Part shown: piece by piece, positions 8,290 to 16,036 of the stretch
How positions within the stretch are numbered: position 1 is the stretch's first letter
Layout: every line of letters starts with the position of its first letter
Assembly (NCBI GenBank): GCA_036964625.1
Contig: JBALTG010000003.1
Span: 21,232-85,231 of the forward strand
Length of the DNA stretch: 64,000 nucleotides
Source of the DNA: Motiliproteus sp036964625
GTDB lineage: Bacteria; Pseudomonadota; Gammaproteobacteria; Pseudomonadales; Balneatricaceae
Direction: 5' to 3'
Made by a program: the position numbers and the translations under genes
The notes under the pieces: model-generated
What the model was told of the DNA's origin: nothing
What the model saw: the letters and a program-made list of their open reading frames with translations, nothing else
Database searches by the model: none

Positions 8290-8358
8290 CTCGGCTCTTA
8301 ATAACGCGCGTAAACTGTCGGTCGGCCCTGTGCCGGCTGGCACGATGAGGATGACTAA

Positions 8359-8898
8359 TTGCGTTCGGATTTATGGAACTCTCAGATCGAGTCCTGCCTG
8401 GCTCAGGTGAAACTGCAGCAGCGGTCTGCCTTCGAAGAACTCTACCAACTGACCAATGGCAAATTGTACGCTCTGACGCTGAAGATCATCCCCGACCGGG
8501 AGCTGGCCGCCGACGCGCTGCAAGAGAGTTATACCAAAATTTGGCGCAACGCCAGCGGCTACCGCAGCGATCTCGGCGGCGGCTGGGCCTGGATCTGCCA
8601 GCTGACCCGTAACAGCGCCATCGATCGGGTACGGCAGGCACAACGACGCCCCGAGAGTCCGGAGGATCCGTTGCTGGATCTACTGGTGGGGGATGACAGC
8701 GGACTCTGGCAGCAAAATCACGACCTTAGCCGCTGTTTGAACAAGATCCGTGAAGAGCCCCGTGCCGCAATTGTCTCAGCCTATCTTTATGGCCTAACTC
8801 ACTCAGAGTTGTCCGAACGCTTGCAGACCCCGCTGGGGACCCTTAAATCCTGGATCCGACGGGGCCTGAAGGAGTTGAATCAATGTCTCGAAGCTTGA
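8359..8898 (+). CDS. ECF-type RNA polymerase sigma factor
   Basis: A 179-residue sigma factor with region 2 (FEELYQLTNGKLYALTLKII, ELAADALQESYTKIWRNA, WAWICQLTRNSAIDRVR) and a C-terminal region 4 (IVSAYLYGLTHSELSERL, TPLGTLKSWIRRGLKEL). There is no region 1 or 3, as expected for ECF factors. The start is TTG at 8359 with GAGG at 8347-8350. The stop overlaps the next gene by 16 bases, which suggests coupled translation with its anti-sigma factor. The combination resembles SigK/RskA-type modules; the preceding secreted-repeat lipoprotein is a probable target. Confidence 0.9.
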   Translation: MRSDLWNSQIESCLAQVKLQQRSAFEELYQLTNGKLYALTLKIIPDRELAADALQESYTKIWRNASGYRSDLGGGWAWICQLTRNSAIDRVRQAQRRPESPEDPLLDLLVGDDSGLWQQNHDLSRCLNKIREEPRAAIVSAYLYGLTHSELSERLQTPLGTLKSWIRRGLKELNQCLEA

Positions 8899-9653
8899 GG
8901 TACCGCCACCCTGAAATTCGTGAACACCTGGCCAGCCACTATGTGCTGGGCACGTTGTCGGACCGGGTGCGGCGCCGTTGCGAGCGCCTGATCCGGAGGG
9001 ATTCGGAGTTCGAAGCCCGAGTCTACCAATGGCAAAACCGCATGAATCGAATCAATGACGAACTTGACCCCATCGCGCCTCCTGCCCGGGTTTGGAGTAA
9101 TCTCCAGACGTTGATCGACGCAGGGTCCTCTCAATACTCTCAACCCTCTCCGCGATCCGGTTTCTGGTTTGCCCTGCCTTTCTGGCGCAGCTGCGCCGCG
9201 TTGCTGCTGGTACTGTGCCTCGGCTTGTTGTTGCAACCGTTGCAACCGTTGCAACCGTTGCAACCGACGCCGCCAGCCATCCAGGCGGTCAACTATATGG
9301 CGGTGATGCAGAGTGTTCCGGCCCAATCGGAACCGACGATGGTGATTACCGCCTATAAGGGTGATGCCCCTGGACGCTCGCACCTGCACATCCAGTGGAA
9401 TGAGCGCCTGAGTCAGGAGCAGCTGGCGGGCTTGAGCCTGTGGGCGATCAGTCGTGAAACCGGCGAAGCGACCGACCTGGGTGCCCTCAGCCGCGCCCAG
9501 TCGCAACGTTTGCTCAGTAAACCCGAGTGGTTGGCCATCAAGGACAGCGCGGAGCTGTTGGTGGTGCGAGGAAATGCCCCCGACGGCCCGGTGCTGTTCC
9601 GGGGGCCTTGCTTGCAGCTCAGCCCGTGGCAAGACCAGGTCAGCCCCGGTTAA
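8883..9653 (+). CDS. Anti-sigma factor, RskA/anti-sigma-K type membrane protein
   Basis: A 256-residue protein whose start lies inside the sigma-factor gene. Residues 1-90 form a cytoplasmic part (REHLASHYVLGTLSDRVRRR is the typical anti-sigma N-helix). One transmembrane segment lies around 100-118 (SCAALLLVLCLGLLL). The periplasmic domain (about 130-256) has the anti-sigma-K look: MVITAYKGD, LHIQWNE and LSLWAISRETGEATDLGAL. Just after the membrane helix a 9-bp unit is repeated four times (9231-9266), encoding Leu-Gln-Pro four times. It should hold the ECF sigma factor inactive at the membrane until a signal arrives. Confidence 0.85.
   Translation: MSRSLRYRHPEIREHLASHYVLGTLSDRVRRRCERLIRRDSEFEARVYQWQNRMNRINDELDPIAPPARVWSNLQTLIDAGSSQYSQPSPRSGFWFALPFWRSCAALLLVLCLGLLLQPLQPLQPLQPTPPAIQAVNYMAVMQSVPAQSEPTMVITAYKGDAPGRSHLHIQWNERLSQEQLAGLSLWAISRETGEATDLGALSRAQSQRLLSKPEWLAIKDSAELLVVRGNAPDGPVLFRGPCLQLSPWQDQVSPG
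9231..9266 (+). repeat. Four tandem copies of TTGCAACCG inside the anti-sigma gene
   Basis: Four perfect 9-bp repeats encode (Leu-Gln-Pro)4 just outside the membrane helix. Because the unit is a multiple of three, copy-number change by slippage would lengthen or shorten the juxtamembrane linker without a frameshift. Confidence 0.95.
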
Positions 9654-9671
9654 TGCTTGCCCGTAAAAGAA

Positions 9672-9691
9672 AAGGCTCCTTGCGGAGCCTT
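9672..9691. terminator. Hairpin between convergent genes (possible terminator)
   Basis: AAGGCTCC-TTGC-GGAGCCTT is a perfect 8-bp stem with a TTGC tetraloop, 18 bases after the anti-sigma stop codon and before the convergent P460 gene. The flanking A-rich and weak T-rich sides would suit bidirectional termination. Confidence 0.6.
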
Positions 9692-9751
9692 GAGTGCTGC
9701 TGGCGCTAGCGCTTGAATCATGATGCAGAGCGCTGACGCGGGTCGCCGACC

Positions 9752-10252
9752 TTACGGCAGTTGCGCCGGATGAGTATAGACATAGTCGTTGTCTTTCACC
9801 GGGGTGTGACAGCCGAAGCATTCCTGAACAAAAGAGGCATCCTGGCCGTAGGGGCGCTGATCCATCCCCTTCCAGCGAGCAAATCCCCAGCCTCCTGTAG
9901 CTTTATACTGCTTGCTGTCCTTAATCATAAACTCCGCATGAACGAATTGACCCGGCACGGTAGCCATGGCCCACTTGTCGTCCTGGCGGTCTTTCCACAC
10001 CAGTTTGGCCAGGATCGCGCCATCGGGCCAGGGTAAGGTGTTGCCGCTACGTGCCGCGGCAATTGCTGTGTCGTTACCCAGAATGACCCGCAGGCTATTG
10101 TTATCAGTCCGGTGAGAGGAGCTGATCACCTGCCAATCCTTGTAGTTCTCCGGCAGGGTGATGCCGTTGGGTGCGGGTGGAATGGGATCGCCAGCGTTGG
10201 CCAGCGAGACCATAGCCGTAAATAAAAGGGAGCCAATTATGGGTGATTTCAT
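9752..10252 (-). CDS. Cytochrome P460 family protein
   Basis: A 166-residue exported protein. A signal peptide (first 20 residues, cleaved after SLANA) precedes a P460-type domain with ENYKDWQVISSSHRTDNNSL, the central DGAILAKLVWKDR and FVHAEFMIKD segments, and the c-heme motif CFGCH near residue 147. Cytochromes P460 are periplasmic heme proteins; some oxidise hydroxylamine, while many members have no known substrate. The haem-lysine cross-link residue cannot be assigned by eye. It is convergent with the sigma/anti-sigma module and shares its strand with the secreted EF-hand-like gene upstream. Confidence 0.85.
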   Translation of the reverse strand: MKSPIIGSLLFTAMVSLANAGDPIPPAPNGITLPENYKDWQVISSSHRTDNNSLRVILGNDTAIAAARSGNTLPWPDGAILAKLVWKDRQDDKWAMATVPGQFVHAEFMIKDSKQYKATGGWGFARWKGMDQRPYGQDASFVQECFGCHTPVKDNDYVYTHPAQLP

Positions 10253-10289
10253 TTTTCTATCTCATGCAATGTGTTTGAACGCGTCATCA

Positions 10290-10310
10290 GGGTGGGCTTA
10301 CAGCCCACCC
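10290..10310. terminator. Perfect 9-bp hairpin downstream of the secreted EF-hand-like gene
   Basis: GGGTGGGCT-TAC-AGCCCACCC lies between the end of the gene at 10371 and the start of the P460 gene, both on the minus strand. There is no T-tract, so it may pause or protect the transcript rather than end it. Confidence 0.45.
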
Positions 10311-10370
10311 GGTCTGAGGTTAAAGATGGGATACCGATGGTCAGTGGTCCACGCAGTAGCTTAGAGCCGC

Positions 10371-10994
10371 TTACAGGCCATTAATGGTAAAACTGACCTT
10401 GCGCACATTGGAGATCACGTCATAACCGAGTGCATGCAAGTCTTTCTTATCTAAAACGCCGTCACCATTCGCATCATCAACCCGATCCGGTGCCTGACCA
10501 TCGACGATCGCTACCAGCAGCTCGCTGTTGACCTGCTGCCCCTCGGTGCCAAAGATGTTCTTCGCGCCAATGATCCAGGTGGCCCAAATTTCGGTTTCGT
10601 CTTCGCTGCGATCGGTGACCGCCACCACGTTGAACAGGTTAGCCAGATTTACTTCCGCCCCGAAAGGCGCATTCGGTCCTCGAGCAGACAGCAGGACCAC
10701 TAAGCCCGGAAAACTCGGGTCATGGCCTGCGCTGAAGTCACCGGGGAAAGGGCCGCCGTTAGCAAGCGGTCCTGGCCCTGTCAGTTCAAGGCTGGCGCCT
10801 GATGCTGCCAGGTCACCCTCAAAGCGGACTCGCAGATCCACTAGAAAGCCACGGCTTTCCACACCGGCAACATCACCCTGCTTTGGGGCAAACACCTTAA
10901 CGGCGGCGGAATCCGCCTGTGCACTGCTGGCCACTCCGGTCAAGGTCAAAAGTGTTGTTAGGCAAATCATTTTAGGTATCTTTTTCATCGTCAT
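10371..10994 (-). CDS. Secreted protein of unknown function with EF-hand-like loop
   Basis: A 207-residue protein with a clear signal peptide (cleaved near SSAQA, residue 27). The mature part is rich in beta-type segments and glycine/proline (LELTGPGPLANGGPFPGDFS). Near the C-terminus DDANGDGVLDKKDL is a calcium-binding EF-hand or dockerin-like loop. A single loop is too little for a dockerin, which needs two. I do not recognise the family. The neighbouring P460 gene is 118 bases downstream on the same strand, so the two exported proteins might be expressed together. Confidence 0.65.
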   Translation of the reverse strand: MTMKKIPKMICLTTLLTLTGVASSAQADSAAVKVFAPKQGDVAGVESRGFLVDLRVRFEGDLAASGASLELTGPGPLANGGPFPGDFSAGHDPSFPGLVVLLSARGPNAPFGAEVNLANLFNVVAVTDRSEDETEIWATWIIGAKNIFGTEGQQVNSELLVAIVDGQAPDRVDDANGDGVLDKKDLHALGYDVISNVRKVSFTINGL

Positions 10995-11212
10995 CTCTCT
11001 TATTTTTTAGGTTGTACTCATAGAAACGCTGTAAGACAGCGATTGGATGCAAACAACCAACAAAAAAACAGATGACATTTGAGTGAACATAAATGATCGC
11101 TATCGATAATGCGGCCGTAGCTATGCCGCTTCCTTCTCCTGGATAAGGGCGGGGGAAATCAGGTGCTTTAAGTATTGACCGGGGGTATCAAGCAATTGAT
11201 ATAAATTTAGGG

Positions 11213-11983
11213 CTACAGAATCTGGCTCAGAAATAGCTGGGTTCGCTCGGACTGGGGGTTGTCGAAGAACTCGTGTGGTTCGTTCTCTTCGATAATCTGA
11301 CCGGCATCCATAAAGATAACCCGGTTGGCCACGGTCTTGGCAAAGCCCATCTCGTGGGTCACACAGATCATGGTCATCCCTTCTTGGGCCAGCTCGACCA
11401 TGACGTCGAGCACCTCCTTGATCATCTCTGGATCAAGTGCAGAGGTAGGCTCGTCAAACAGCATCACCTCCGGGTTCATACACAGGCTGCGGGCGATCGC
11501 CACCCGTTGCTGCTGCCCACCGGACAGCTGTCCCGGATACTTGTGCGCCTGATCGGGGATCTTAACCCGTTCCAAAAACTTCATCGCGACCGCTTCAGCT
11601 TCCTTGCGCGGGGTCTTGCGCACCCAGATCTGCGCCAGGGCGCAATTTTCTAACACCGACAGGTGCGGAAATAGGTTGAAATGCTGAAACACCATACCCA
11701 CTTCGCGGCGGATGGTTTCGATGTTCTTAAGGTCATTGTTAAGGATGGTTTTACCGACAATGATATCTCCCGCCTGGTGTTCTTCCAGGCGGTTGAGGCA
11801 GCGGATCAGCGTGGACTTGCCTGATCCGGATGGGCCACAGATAACGATTCTCTCGCCCTTGCGGACGGTCAGGTTGATATCTTTGAGAACGTGAAAATCG
11901 CCGTACCATTTGTTGACCTGCTTAAGCTCAATCATCACCTTGTCGGAGATGGCTGTATCGCTCTTAGTGTTTAGCTCTGACAT
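11213..11983 (-). CDS. aapP: Amino acid ABC transporter, ATP-binding protein
   Basis: A 256-residue ABC ATPase with Walker A GPSGSGKST, Q-loop VFQHFNLFPHLSVLEN, signature LSGGQQQRVAIARSL, Walker B VMLFDEPTSALDP and switch His in VTHEMGF. The PAAT-type sequence and its place as last gene of a binding-protein/permease/permease/ATPase set match AapP/BztD. AGGAG stands 5 bases before the ATG at 11983. It energises uptake of several L-amino acids at the inner membrane. Its start is 35 bases after the aapM stop. Confidence 0.93.
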   Translation of the reverse strand: MSELNTKSDTAISDKVMIELKQVNKWYGDFHVLKDINLTVRKGERIVICGPSGSGKSTLIRCLNRLEEHQAGDIIVGKTILNNDLKNIETIRREVGMVFQHFNLFPHLSVLENCALAQIWVRKTPRKEAEAVAMKFLERVKIPDQAHKYPGQLSGGQQQRVAIARSLCMNPEVMLFDEPTSALDPEMIKEVLDVMVELAQEGMTMICVTHEMGFAKTVANRVIFMDAGQIIEENEPHEFFDNPQSERTQLFLSQIL

Positions 11984-12017
11984 TGCAGACTCCTGGGATT
12001 CTGTTCACGGCCGGGTG

Positions 12018-13121
12018 TTAGCGCGCACTGTGACCGGTATTCAGTTTACGTTCGAGGTATTGGCTGTAGCGCGACATGCTGAAGCAGAAGATCCAGAACA
12101 CGAAAGCGACAAAGGCATAGCCTTCAATCGAGTAGCCCAACCACTTAGGGTCGGACAGGGCCGCCTGGACAATCGCCAATAGGTCGAACAGACCGATAAT
12201 CAGTACCAGCGAGGTGTCTTTAAACAGGGCGATAAAGGTATTAACAATGCCGGGGATCATGATCTTTAGCGCCTGAGGCAGCACAATAAACCCCATCTTT
12301 TTCCAGTAACTCAGTCCCAGGGCATCGGCTGCTTCATACTGACCCTTGGGGATCGCCTGCAAGCCGCCACGGATAACCTCTGCCATATAGGCCGATTGGA
12401 ATAGGGTGATGCCGATCAGGGCGCGCATCAGCTTATCGAAATTGATCTCTTCGGATACGAACAGCGGCAGCATCACCGAGGCCATAAACAGGATTGTGAT
12501 CAGCGGCACTCCGCGCCACATCTCGATAAACACCGTGCAGAAACTACGCACGGCGGCCATCTCCGAGCGTCGACCCAGTGCCAGGAAAATACCGATGGGT
12601 AATGAGGCGACGATGCCCACCAGTGCCAGTACCAGGGTTAGGCTCAGTCCTCCCCATTTGTGGGTTTCGACCAGCGTCAGTCCGAACGAGCCGCCGTACA
12701 GCATGAAAAAGGCGATGACCGGGAAGACGGTTAGGGCAAAAAGTGCGATCCAGCCTTTGTTCGGCGTTCCCTCATAGATCAAGGCGCCAACCTGTAGCGC
12801 CAGTAACGCGAACAGGATGTTGATCCGCCAGTATTCGGCTTCGGGATAAAAACCGTAGATGAATTGGTCCAACCGCACCGAGATAAATACCCAGCAAGCA
12901 CCGCCGCTGGTGCAGGCCTCACGGCTGTCACCCACCCAATCAGAATCGATAAAGACCCACTGGAACGCAGGGATCAAGGTAGACCAGAGCAGGTAGCCGA
13001 CGATCAGCGTCAGGATCGAGTAGAACGGCGTAGAAAAAAGATTGATCCGCAGCCAGCCAATCACCCCGGAGGTATTGCTGGGTGGGGGCAGGTCGGGAAG
13101 TTTGGTGTCATTAATAATCAT
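12018..13121 (-). CDS. aapM: General L-amino acid ABC transporter permease, AapM/BztC type
   Basis: A 367-residue inner-membrane permease, longer than ordinary HisM/GlnP-type permeases because of an extended N-terminal part with a periplasmic loop, as is usual for AapM. The C-terminal half carries the binding-protein-dependent transport fold, with the EAA loop EAADALGLSYWKKMGFIVLPQA and upstream MAEVIRGGLQAIPKGQ. It follows aapQ with no gap and pairs with it to form the membrane channel. Confidence 0.92.
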   Translation of the reverse strand: MIINDTKLPDLPPPSNTSGVIGWLRINLFSTPFYSILTLIVGYLLWSTLIPAFQWVFIDSDWVGDSREACTSGGACWVFISVRLDQFIYGFYPEAEYWRINILFALLALQVGALIYEGTPNKGWIALFALTVFPVIAFFMLYGGSFGLTLVETHKWGGLSLTLVLALVGIVASLPIGIFLALGRRSEMAAVRSFCTVFIEMWRGVPLITILFMASVMLPLFVSEEINFDKLMRALIGITLFQSAYMAEVIRGGLQAIPKGQYEAADALGLSYWKKMGFIVLPQALKIMIPGIVNTFIALFKDTSLVLIIGLFDLLAIVQAALSDPKWLGYSIEGYAFVAFVFWIFCFSMSRYSQYLERKLNTGHSAR

Positions 13122-13122
13122 A

Positions 13123-14313
13123 TTAGCGCTCCACCAGCGACATGCGTCTGTTGTACAGATTCATCAGCATCGACACCAGCAGGTTGATGGTCAGATAAAC
13201 CGCCATGGTCATGAAGATGATCTCGATCGCCTGACCGGTCTGGTTGAGGGTGGTACCCATAAAGACTGACACCAGATCCGGATAGCCGATCGCGGTGGCC
13301 AGCGATGAGTTTTTGATCAGGTTCAGGTATTGACTGGTCAGCGGGGGGATGATGACCCGCATTGCCTGGGGGATCACGATCAGCTGTAGAGTCTTGGTTC
13401 TGCTGAGTCCCAGGGCACTCGCAGCTTCGGACTGACCATGGCTGACCGCCAGGATGCCGGAACGGACAATCTCGGCGATGAACGTGCCGGTATAGACTGA
13501 GAGTGCGATCAGCAGCGCCATCAGTTCAGGGATGACGGTAGCGCCCCCCCTGAAGTTGAAACCTTTGAGGGCCGGTTGGTCCCAACTCATCGGCGAGCCC
13601 GCCAGCAGATAGGCCAGTAGCGGTAAACCGATCAGCAGCGCCAGTGAGGTCCAGATAACCGGGAAGCGTTGGCCGGTCGTATCCTGGCGTTTATGGTTCC
13701 AGCGCAGCAGAAATATCACCGCGCTGATGGCGATTGCGAGCGCAATAAAGACCACCGAAAATCCCGACTCGAGTACCGGCCAGGGCAAGTACAGACCGCG
13801 GTTATTCAGGAAGGCTCCGCCGATCTCGATACTGGCACGAGGCAGGGGCAGCGGTTGGAGTACGGCCACATACCAAAACAGGATCTGCAGCAGTAGCGGG
13901 ATGTTACGGAAAATTTCGATATAGGCGGTGGCCACCTTGTTGATCAGCCAGTTTTTAGAGAGTCGGGCGATCCCCATCACAAAACCGAGCGTGGTTGCCA
14001 GAATAACACCCAGAAAAGAGACCAACAGGGTGTTGAGCAGGCCGACCAGAAAGGTCCGGCCAAAGCTGTAGGTGGCATCGTAGGGGAGCAGCGATAACAG
14101 TATTTCGAAACCGGCCGACTGATTAAGAAAAGCGAATCCGGTGGTGATACCGCGTTTTTCAAGATTAAACAGCGCATTGGAGATGATATAGGCAAAAAAA
14201 CCCAGTACCGTCAAAACCATCAATACTTGAAACAACAGTGCCCGTTTGTCGGGGTCGTTCCAGAATTTGGGTTTCGAGGAGGGGGCCACGCCTTTAGTTA
14301 CATCAGAGGGCAT
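13123..14313 (-). CDS. aapQ: General L-amino acid ABC transporter permease, AapQ/BztB type
   Basis: A 396-residue inner-membrane permease with the long insertion between early helices that marks AapQ. The EAA loop reads SEAASALGLSRTKTLQLIVI, preceded by FIAEIVRSGILAVSHG. An N-terminal soluble tail (WNDPDKRALLFQ) precedes the first helix. About 160 bases with a perfect stem-loop separate it from aapJ, so the permease genes are probably made at lower level than the binding protein. Confidence 0.92.
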   Translation of the reverse strand: MPSDVTKGVAPSSKPKFWNDPDKRALLFQVLMVLTVLGFFAYIISNALFNLEKRGITTGFAFLNQSAGFEILLSLLPYDATYSFGRTFLVGLLNTLLVSFLGVILATTLGFVMGIARLSKNWLINKVATAYIEIFRNIPLLLQILFWYVAVLQPLPLPRASIEIGGAFLNNRGLYLPWPVLESGFSVVFIALAIAISAVIFLLRWNHKRQDTTGQRFPVIWTSLALLIGLPLLAYLLAGSPMSWDQPALKGFNFRGGATVIPELMALLIALSVYTGTFIAEIVRSGILAVSHGQSEAASALGLSRTKTLQLIVIPQAMRVIIPPLTSQYLNLIKNSSLATAIGYPDLVSVFMGTTLNQTGQAIEIIFMTMAVYLTINLLVSMLMNLYNRRMSLVER

Positions 14314-14350
14314 GGAAGTGCTCCAAAATTGTGGATCAGATTATCAGTAT

Positions 14351-14409
14351 AGTTATGAATATGTAGTTATTAGCATGTAGTTATGAGCGAAGTTATGACT
14401 CAGTTATGA
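14351..14409. repeat. Five short direct repeats of AGTTATGA type
   Basis: The core AGTTAT occurs at 14351, 14365, 14379, 14391 and 14402, four times as AGTTATGA, in the aapJ-aapQ spacer. Spacing of 11-14 bases suggests local duplication; a protein-binding role is only a possibility. Confidence 0.8.
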
Positions 14410-14423
14410 ACATAGCGTAACAG

Positions 14424-14452
14424 CGGCCGGTGAAGGCGATGTTCACCGGCCG
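14424..14452 (-). promoter_or_regulatory. Intercistronic stem-loop between aapJ and aapQ
   Basis: CGGCCGGTGAA and TTCACCGGCCG make a perfect 11-bp stem with a 7-base loop, 20 bases after the aapJ stop codon. No T-tract follows. Such structures commonly protect the binding-protein message or reduce read-through to permease genes; that role is inferred from position. Confidence 0.8.
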
Positions 14453-14471
14453 TTTGGCGCTCAATGCATGA

Positions 14472-15494
14472 TTAACGCATAGGTGGCGCGTACATGAAGC
14501 CGCCTTTGCTCCAGAGCGCGTTGACGCCACGGGCTATCTTCAGGGGTGAGCCGGAACCGACATTGCGCTCAAACGCCTCGCCATAGTTCCCGACCTGCTT
14601 GACGATCTGGTAGGCCCAGTCATCGCTCAGATCCATGCCGGATCCCTTCGGGCCGTCTATCCCGACAAAGCGGGTGATATTAGGGTTGGTGCTTTTTTTC
14701 ATCGCGTCGATGTTGGCCGAGTTCAGTCCCAGTTCTTCGGCGTTGATCATGGCATTGAGGGACCACTTGACGATGTTGAACCACTGATCGTCACCTTGAC
14801 GAACAACGGGGCCCAGCGGTTCCTTAGAGATAACCTCCGGCAGAACGATGGCGCTGCCTGGATCTGCTAGCTTGATCCGCAGGGCGTAGAGTTGGGATTG
14901 GTCAGAGGTCACCATGTCGCAACGACCGGCTTCAAACCCTTTTATGGTCTGATCAGAAGTATCGAATACCACCGGCGAGAAGCTCATCTTGTGCTCGCGG
15001 AAGTAGTCCGACAGGTTTAGCTCAGTCGTCGTTCCCGATTGAATGCAGACCGCAGCGCCATCAAGTTCAAGCGCATTTTTTACCCCCAATTTATTGCTGA
15101 CCATAAAGCCCTGGCCGTCATAGTAGCTAACCCCAGCGAAATTAAGGCCCAGGGTGGTGTCGCGGGTCTGGGTCCAGGTGGTGTTACGTGACAGCACGTC
15201 TATTTCACCGGACTGGAGTGCGGTAAAGCGCTCCTTGGCGGTCAGCGGGATATATTTAACTTTGGAGGCATCGCCCAGCGTTGCCGCAGCGACGGCACGG
15301 CAGACATCGACATCCATCCCTTGCCAGTTGCCTTTTTCATCGGGGTTGGAGAAACCGGGCAGGCCGGTAGAGACGCCGCACTGGACAAAACCTTTGCTTT
15401 TAACCGCATCGAGGGTCGTGCTGGCGGCTTGAGCGCCTGACACCATGCCTATAGCGATGGCTGAAATTGCGGCAAGAGAAGTGATTTTTTTCAT
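14472..15494 (-). CDS. aapJ: General L-amino acid ABC transporter, periplasmic binding protein
   Basis: A 340-residue periplasmic protein with a signal peptide cleaved near AQAAS (residue 23). The mature protein starts TTLDAVKSKGFVQCGVSTGL and continues with NPDEKGNWQGMDVDVCRAVA and KVKYIPLTAKERFTALQSGE, a near-textbook AapJ/BztA sequence. It captures a broad range of L-amino acids for AapQMP. The ATG follows AGAAGGAATAATT. A sigma-54-type promoter is visible at 15580-15595, about 75 bases ahead of the start codon when the transcription start is estimated from it. Confidence 0.95.
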   Translation of the reverse strand: MKKITSLAAISAIAIGMVSGAQAASTTLDAVKSKGFVQCGVSTGLPGFSNPDEKGNWQGMDVDVCRAVAAATLGDASKVKYIPLTAKERFTALQSGEIDVLSRNTTWTQTRDTTLGLNFAGVSYYDGQGFMVSNKLGVKNALELDGAAVCIQSGTTTELNLSDYFREHKMSFSPVVFDTSDQTIKGFEAGRCDMVTSDQSQLYALRIKLADPGSAIVLPEVISKEPLGPVVRQGDDQWFNIVKWSLNAMINAEELGLNSANIDAMKKSTNPNITRFVGIDGPKGSGMDLSDDWAYQIVKQVGNYGEAFERNVGSGSPLKIARGVNALWSKGGFMYAPPMR

Positions 15495-16036
15495 AATTAT
15501 TCCTTCTGTTGTCAGGTTGTCTGTGGGGCGAATCCTTCAGACAATGCACTAACGGGTAATGGTTGTTGTTATCCCGTACAGCAAGCGCTGTACCAACTGC
15601 TATTGGTTGTTTGGGGGCGCGCTAGTAGTGTGGTCCTATTTTGAGCCACAAACACATACTAGCAGTCGACTTGACACCCTGCGTCTTACTAACCCGCAAA
15701 TTGCACCAGAACACGCTTAGAAATCCTGGAGTAGGCGAGACAGCATGATTTACAGATCAGTAGGAGTCCTGTTTGTTTTAGGCCCGGTTAAGGCAAAAAG
15801 GCGGGCTGTCCTGATCTCAGGCTCTCCCCTCTATCCACTATTTTTGCTAAAGTGGCGGCCCTGAATGCTGGCCGTATTATTGATCCCTGTTATCTCCTGG
15901 GTGATGCAGTGAGCGGTTACACAAAGCCATTTATTTAAGCTGCGAGCGCTCGTCGGGCTTAACGCGATTCGATACCGATCTGGCATTGAAAGTTATGCTG
16001 ACTCGGAGTCGTCAACTGACTGATAAGGTAGATCCC
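15495..16036. promoter_or_regulatory. Divergent control region between aapJ and gcvP
   Basis: This 540-base spacer holds the sigma-54-type promoter of aapJ and an imperfect inverted repeat, GCTAGTAGTGTG (15621-15632) with CACATACTAGC (15653-15663). I looked for a glycine riboswitch ahead of gcvP and did not see its conserved core. No small gene was recognised. Confidence 0.5.
15580..15595 (-). promoter_or_regulatory. Sigma-54-type promoter for aapJQMP
   Basis: On the minus strand the sequence reads TGGTACA-GCGC-TTGCT, with GG and GC separated by exactly 10 bases as required by sigma-54 (consensus TGGCACR-N4-TTGCW). It points to aapJ. This would fit nitrogen control through NtrC, but only one NtrC-like half-site (TGCACC at 15702-15707) was noticed upstream. 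Confidence 0.65.

Noticed and set aside
8880..9821. 313-codon minus-strand frame opposite the anti-sigma gene
   Set aside because: Gln/Arg-rich, low-complexity translation typical of an antisense shadow; the plus-strand anti-sigma factor is well supported.
15495..16036. Glycine riboswitch ahead of gcvP
   Set aside because: Looked for because of the gene, but the conserved tandem aptamer core was not seen.
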